Assembly: GCA_029776065.1 (NCBI GenBank) | Contig: JARVJP010000009.1 | Location: forward strand, 516,514-580,513 | Origin: Nitrososphaeria archaeon | GTDB taxonomy: Archaea; Thermoproteota; Nitrososphaeria; JACIWG01 | DNA: 64,000 bases | Direction of reading: 5' to 3' | In this document: positions 61,080-64,000 of the stretch, one piece after another | Position numbering within the stretch: position 1 is the stretch's first letter | How the letters are laid out: every line of letters starts with the position of its first letter | Translations under genes and position numbers: made by a program | The notes under the pieces: generated by a model | Databases searched by the model: none | What the model was told of the DNA's origin: nothing | Seen by the model: the letters and a program-made list of their open reading frames with translations, nothing else

Positions 61080-62849
61080 TTAAGAAGTTTGTTCCCCTTC
61101 TCTGCTGATTTTACTGAGCTTTCTTTGATAGAGTTCAATGATTTCTCTGACGGTTGTTGAATCCTCTGGTGCTTTATCGTCTCTGATCCTTCCTGTGAAT
61201 TTAGGGAATCTTAAAGCTAGGCCTGTGTCTTTCTTGAAGATCCCGTAGCCTGCGGTATAGATGGGACTTAACGTGATCTCTGAAGCTATAACCTCGATCA
61301 CGATTTGCGGGATAAACCATACATCTACTTTTACGTTTGAATTCACACGACTATGCTTATCCTTTATCTTGTACTGATTTAATATCTTTTGGAATTTTTC
61401 AAGGTCTTCGTCGGTGAATCCTGTGCCAACCTTGCTCACAGACTCGAACATGTCTTTCTCGTCATCATAGGCTGCAAGTAGGTATGCGCCATATTTTCCA
61501 GTTCTCTTCCCTTTACCATAAAATGCTCCAACTATCACTAAGTCTAGAGTGTCAGCTAACTCGCTGCGGTATTCCCTCTTCAGCTTTATCCAGCTAAACT
61601 CTCTCGCACCTGCTCTATATACGCTGTTAGGGTCTTTGATGACAACGCCCTCACATCCTTCAGAGATCGCTTGGTTCATGAACTTCTCGATCTCTTCTGG
61701 GTTTGAAGTTGTTACGTTTGGAACAACCTTTATTGAAGCGTCTTCCTCGACGTTTTCTATTAGTAGTCTTCTCCTTTGTTTATAGGGTGTTTGCGTAAGG
61801 TCTTTTCCATTTAAGGCTAAGATGTCAAAAAGGTATAGCATAGTCGGAACTTCCTCCATGGTCTTCTCTACCTCGTACTTTCTTCTCCGGTGCATTAGTT
61901 CTTGGAAAGGCCTCATCTCACCTGTGTTTGGGTCAACTGCTACGATCTCTCCTTCAACGATACCTTCTTTGAATAGTAGGTTGTTTTGCGCGGTCTTAAC
62001 TATGTCAGGGAAATGATGTGTGATGTTCTCAAGTCTCCTTGAGAAAAGGGATACGCCATCTTTCTTATGTATTTGAACCCTTTCCCCATCTAGCTTGTAT
62101 TCTACTGAAACCTCTCCTCCCATCTTCTCAACAACTTCTTGGGCTGTTGTTAACCTTTCTGCTAGCATCGACCTTATCGGCCTTCCCGTTGTTGCGCTGA
62201 ATTTTCTCAAGGCTTCTACTCCTTCTTTCGCCAAGACCTTCGCCACTATACCTAGATCGCTGGAAGAATTGTACGCCTTCTCAATCAATTCTCTATTCTC
62301 CTTTCCTCCGGTAAAAGCGCTAGCTAAGCCATCTAATATTGTGTAATCTGCCACGCCTAACCTTAGTGTTCCTATTACAAACCTGATCAGGTATTTTGCC
62401 TCTAGAGGTGAGCTTTCGCTGAGAAGTCCTGAAAGTATTCTAAGTTTGGTCTCCTGCGCCCCAGGGCCAGAGACTTTAGCTACCTTATCCAGAGATGAAT
62501 GAACTCTCTCCACAGTTAATGGCTCAGAGAATAACGTTATTTGTTTCTTTTTTTGGAGGAGCTGTTCAGCGACGCTCCCAAGGTCTCCGATCTTTGATGT
62601 TTGTTGAGCTATCTCTTCTACATCTATTCCGGTAATATTCGATAAGGCTTTCGCTGCAAGCTTCTCCGCTATGCCGATTTCGACGCCTAAGTAGTCTGGG
62701 TACAACTTCCCCTGTATCATGTATACGACTTTATCTATTGTTTCTGGGTCTGTCTTCTGAAACAACTCTGAAAGTATACTTATCATTTCTAATCTCTTTG
62801 TCGTTCCTGAGAGCTTCTCAAGCACGTTTGCGAATTCTTTGAACTCCAT
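61080..62849 (-). CDS. lig: ATP-dependent DNA ligase
   Basis: This 589-residue enzyme seals nicks in replication and repair. The nucleotidyl lysine is K252 in VEYKLDGERVQIH (motif I). Other motifs are RRLENIT, VEGEIVAVD, CEGVVIKDP and SWIKLKREY. The N-terminal DNA-binding domain and C-terminal OB fold are complete. ATG 62849 gives MEFKEFANVLEKL, the usual start, and is preferred to an upstream TTG at 62861. The cofactor (ATP or ADP) cannot be told from the sequence. Confidence 0.96.
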   Translation of the reverse strand: MEFKEFANVLEKLSGTTKRLEMISILSELFQKTDPETIDKVVYMIQGKLYPDYLGVEIGIAEKLAAKALSNITGIDVEEIAQQTSKIGDLGSVAEQLLQKKKQITLFSEPLTVERVHSSLDKVAKVSGPGAQETKLRILSGLLSESSPLEAKYLIRFVIGTLRLGVADYTILDGLASAFTGGKENRELIEKAYNSSSDLGIVAKVLAKEGVEALRKFSATTGRPIRSMLAERLTTAQEVVEKMGGEVSVEYKLDGERVQIHKKDGVSLFSRRLENITHHFPDIVKTAQNNLLFKEGIVEGEIVAVDPNTGEMRPFQELMHRRRKYEVEKTMEEVPTMLYLFDILALNGKDLTQTPYKQRRRLLIENVEEDASIKVVPNVTTSNPEEIEKFMNQAISEGCEGVVIKDPNSVYRAGAREFSWIKLKREYRSELADTLDLVIVGAFYGKGKRTGKYGAYLLAAYDDEKDMFESVSKVGTGFTDEDLEKFQKILNQYKIKDKHSRVNSNVKVDVWFIPQIVIEVIASEITLSPIYTAGYGIFKKDTGLALRFPKFTGRIRDDKAPEDSTTVREIIELYQRKLSKISREGEQTS

Positions 62850-62955
62850 GATGGTTATCAAAAGGGATAACGTCTGATTCTGTTAATTTAACTTTTCTTT
62901 TTATAAATAGAAAGGTTAATTTATTCGAACATTAGGTGTCTTGATTTGATAGTTA

Positions 62956-63279
62956 ATGGGTGGAGTAAAGAGAAGAAGCATAACTTCAGAAGAAAAGGCT
63001 CAAGCAAGACAAGCTGAAGAACAAGCTGCTAAGCAAAAATCTGAAAAGAGGGGTGGGAAGCCACAAAAACGTGAAGGATACAGTGAATGGGTTAAAGACG
63101 AGAAAGCAGCTGTATCTCAGATCAAATCTATGAAAGCCTTGACCTTGTATTCAGTAGCAAAAGCTTTAGGTGTTACAGCTTCTGCCGCAAATCAGTTCTT
63201 AAAGACTTTAGAGTCTAAGGGGTTAATTGTTAAAGTAGGCGGATTCAGCGGCCACTATATTTATGAGTTTAAAGAATGA
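62956..63279 (+). CDS. rps25e: Small ribosomal subunit protein S25e
   Basis: This 107-residue basic protein is S25e. The lysine-rich N-terminal arm (SEEKAQARQAEEQAAKQKSE) leads to a winged helix with MKALTLYSVAKALGVTASAAN and FLKTLESKGLI. It is present in TACK archaea and eukaryotes and supports the lineage inference. A TTTTATAAATAG box stands about 50 bases before ATG 62956. Confidence 0.93.
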   Translation: MGGVKRRSITSEEKAQARQAEEQAAKQKSEKRGGKPQKREGYSEWVKDEKAAVSQIKSMKALTLYSVAKALGVTASAANQFLKTLESKGLIVKVGGFSGHYIYEFKE

Positions 63280-63284
63280 TGATC

Positions 63285-63662
63285 TTATTCTATGCGTTCC
63301 ACCTTAACGGTCTCACTGTGAACTATTACATTTAATAGTTCTAGTCCGGTCTCTACTTCCCCAAGAATAGAATATTTTCTGGTGACTCTACTATCCTCTA
63401 AGAAGATCACTATCGCGCTTTCTTGTGGGCTGAAAGCGATCTCTCCCTTTTTGAACTCTTCTCTTATCTTCTCTTTTCCCGAGACTACGTTAATTGGCAT
63501 TATAACCATGTTGTTTTGCCTTACGATATGTGTTTCGAACGGTATGACTCTGTTTATGCGAAGTAATGTAGAAGGTGAGAGGTGCCTGTACATGCTCGCT
63601 ATAACTTCTCCTCGGCCTATGATGGTTATACGAAATCTTTGTTTGGAAACGGTTCTGTTCAT
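63285..63662 (-). CDS. Cyclophilin-like fold protein (TM1367 type)
   Basis: This 125-residue protein resembles the archaeal and bacterial cyclophilin-like family of TM1367: GEIAFSPQESAIVIFLED, followed by YSILGEVETGLELLN. The fold resembles cyclophilin but the proline-isomerase residues are not conserved in the family, so activity is unknown. It converges on rps25e with a five-base gap. ATG 63662 is preferred to TTG 63665. Confidence 0.7.
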   Translation of the reverse strand: MNRTVSKQRFRITIIGRGEVIASMYRHLSPSTLLRINRVIPFETHIVRQNNMVIMPINVVSGKEKIREEFKKGEIAFSPQESAIVIFLEDSRVTRKYSILGEVETGLELLNVIVHSETVKVERIE

Positions 63663-63782
63663 CAACCCTTATGTTCAAGAAGTTAAATAATTAGCTTCTT
63701 TATAACATTTTTTCAAGGTTGTTACCGAAAGTTTCAAAAAGGACTAGGTTGAAGGTTGATAGCGGTGGAGTGTATTCTTTTT

Positions 63783-64000
63783 ATGCCGAAAAAGACTTCT
63801 AAGAAAACAGCGCAGAAATCGTTTATCGGTCCACCAAGGCTTACAAAGTATGAGAGAGCAAGGATAATTGGTGCTCGCGCACTTCAACTCTCATATGGTG
63901 CACCTGCGTTTATACCAAGAGAGGGGCTGTATGATGTTACAGAAATCGCAAAAAGGGAGCTCGAAGCAAAAGCGCTTCCTATATCGATAAGGAGACAACT
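63783..64000 (+). CDS. rpo6: DNA-directed RNA polymerase subunit Rpo6 (RpoK), partial
   Basis: The last gene runs off the right edge, with 72 residues visible. LTKYERARIIGARALQLSYGAP is the Rpo6 (eukaryotic Rpb6, bacterial omega) signature, and DVTEIAKRELEAKALPISIRR continues it. It stabilises the clamp region of RNA polymerase. ATG 63783 is chosen. In-frame TTG and GTG codons at 63756 and 63765 lie upstream and cannot be excluded. Confidence 0.9.
   Translation, partial: MPKKTSKKTAQKSFIGPPRLTKYERARIIGARALQLSYGAPAFIPREGLYDVTEIAKRELEAKALPISIRRQ

Noticed and set aside
1-64000. tRNA, rRNA, CRISPR, insertion sequence or prophage
   Set aside because: I found no T-loop plus acceptor pairing in any gap, no regularly spaced repeats, and no transposase, integrase or terminal inverted repeats.

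Overview
The window is a gene-dense piece of an archaeal chromosome. The evidence is a TFB-type initiation factor, RNA polymerase subunits Rpo12 and Rpo6, a C/D-box RNP pair (Nop5 and fibrillarin), Gar1, SRP19, GatD/GatE, NurA/HerA, a family B DNA polymerase, archaeal tRNA splicing endonuclease and A-type ATPase subunits. Ribosomal proteins S8e, S25e, S26e and S30e together with an RPC34-like iron-sulphur winged-helix protein point to the TACK superphylum. A thaumarchaeal, aigarchaeal or bathyarchaeal relative is my best inference, but the sequence alone does not fix the lineage. The DNA is AT-leaning. Many genes begin with TTG or GTG, and many have a TATA box 20 to 30 bases before the start codon, which suggests largely leaderless mRNAs. 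I saw no tRNA, rRNA, CRISPR array, insertion sequence or integrase.

Layout. 1-5033: an M24 peptidase fragment diverges from smc-scpA-scpB. 5109-8079: S8e, SRP19, Gar1, TFB, the RPC34-like protein and an RlmE-type methyltransferase. 8062-13070: Trm1, endonuclease III, a THEP1-type NTPase, RNase HII and the fibrillarin/Nop5 pair. 13158-17526: pyrD-pyrK, a short S30e gene, Elp3 and a creatininase-family protein. 17665-24281: an unusual run of a HerA-like pseudo-ATPase, a RecA-like ATPase and a membrane protein, followed by gatD-gatE. 24375-29131: three small winged-helix proteins sharing an N-terminal motif, the nurA-herA operon with paired palindromic operators, and an XRE-type regulator. 29183-37751: a secreted subtilase, GlyRS, Rpo12, a DegT aminotransferase, PolB and an agmatinase-family protein. 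37959-41115: an FAD glycerol-3-phosphate dehydrogenase-like pair. 41112-51691: ThrRS, a CDP-alcohol phosphotransferase, S26e, SAH/MTA deaminase facing SAH hydrolase, ProRS, a DedA-type protein, an EndoQ-like nuclease and a DEAD-box helicase. 51872-55209: A-ATPase subunits I, C and c with an extra small membrane protein. 55206-64000: TrmI, a TRAM protein, ribose-1,5-bisphosphate isomerase, a split tRNA splicing endonuclease, a DUF47 protein, hexulose-6-phosphate synthase, nitroreductase, DNA ligase, S25e, a cyclophilin-like protein and the start of Rpo6.

Most genes are informational: chromosome organisation, repair, transcription, RNA modification and translation. Metabolism is represented by pyrimidine synthesis, the S-adenosylhomocysteine cycle, pentose supply (hexulose-6-phosphate synthase, ribose-1,5-bisphosphate isomerase) and a glycerol-3-phosphate oxidation module.

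The strongest unusual items are four: (1) a tRNA splicing endonuclease frame of normal length and with its catalytic triad, broken by one in-frame TGA between its two domains; (2) the HerA-like protein that has lost both Walker motifs, co-transcribed with a RecA-like ATPase carrying a large insertion and a four-helix membrane protein; (3) two near-perfect palindromes bracketing the TATA box of nurA-herA next to a small winged-helix gene; (4) the shared N-terminal motif in three neighbouring winged-helix proteins.
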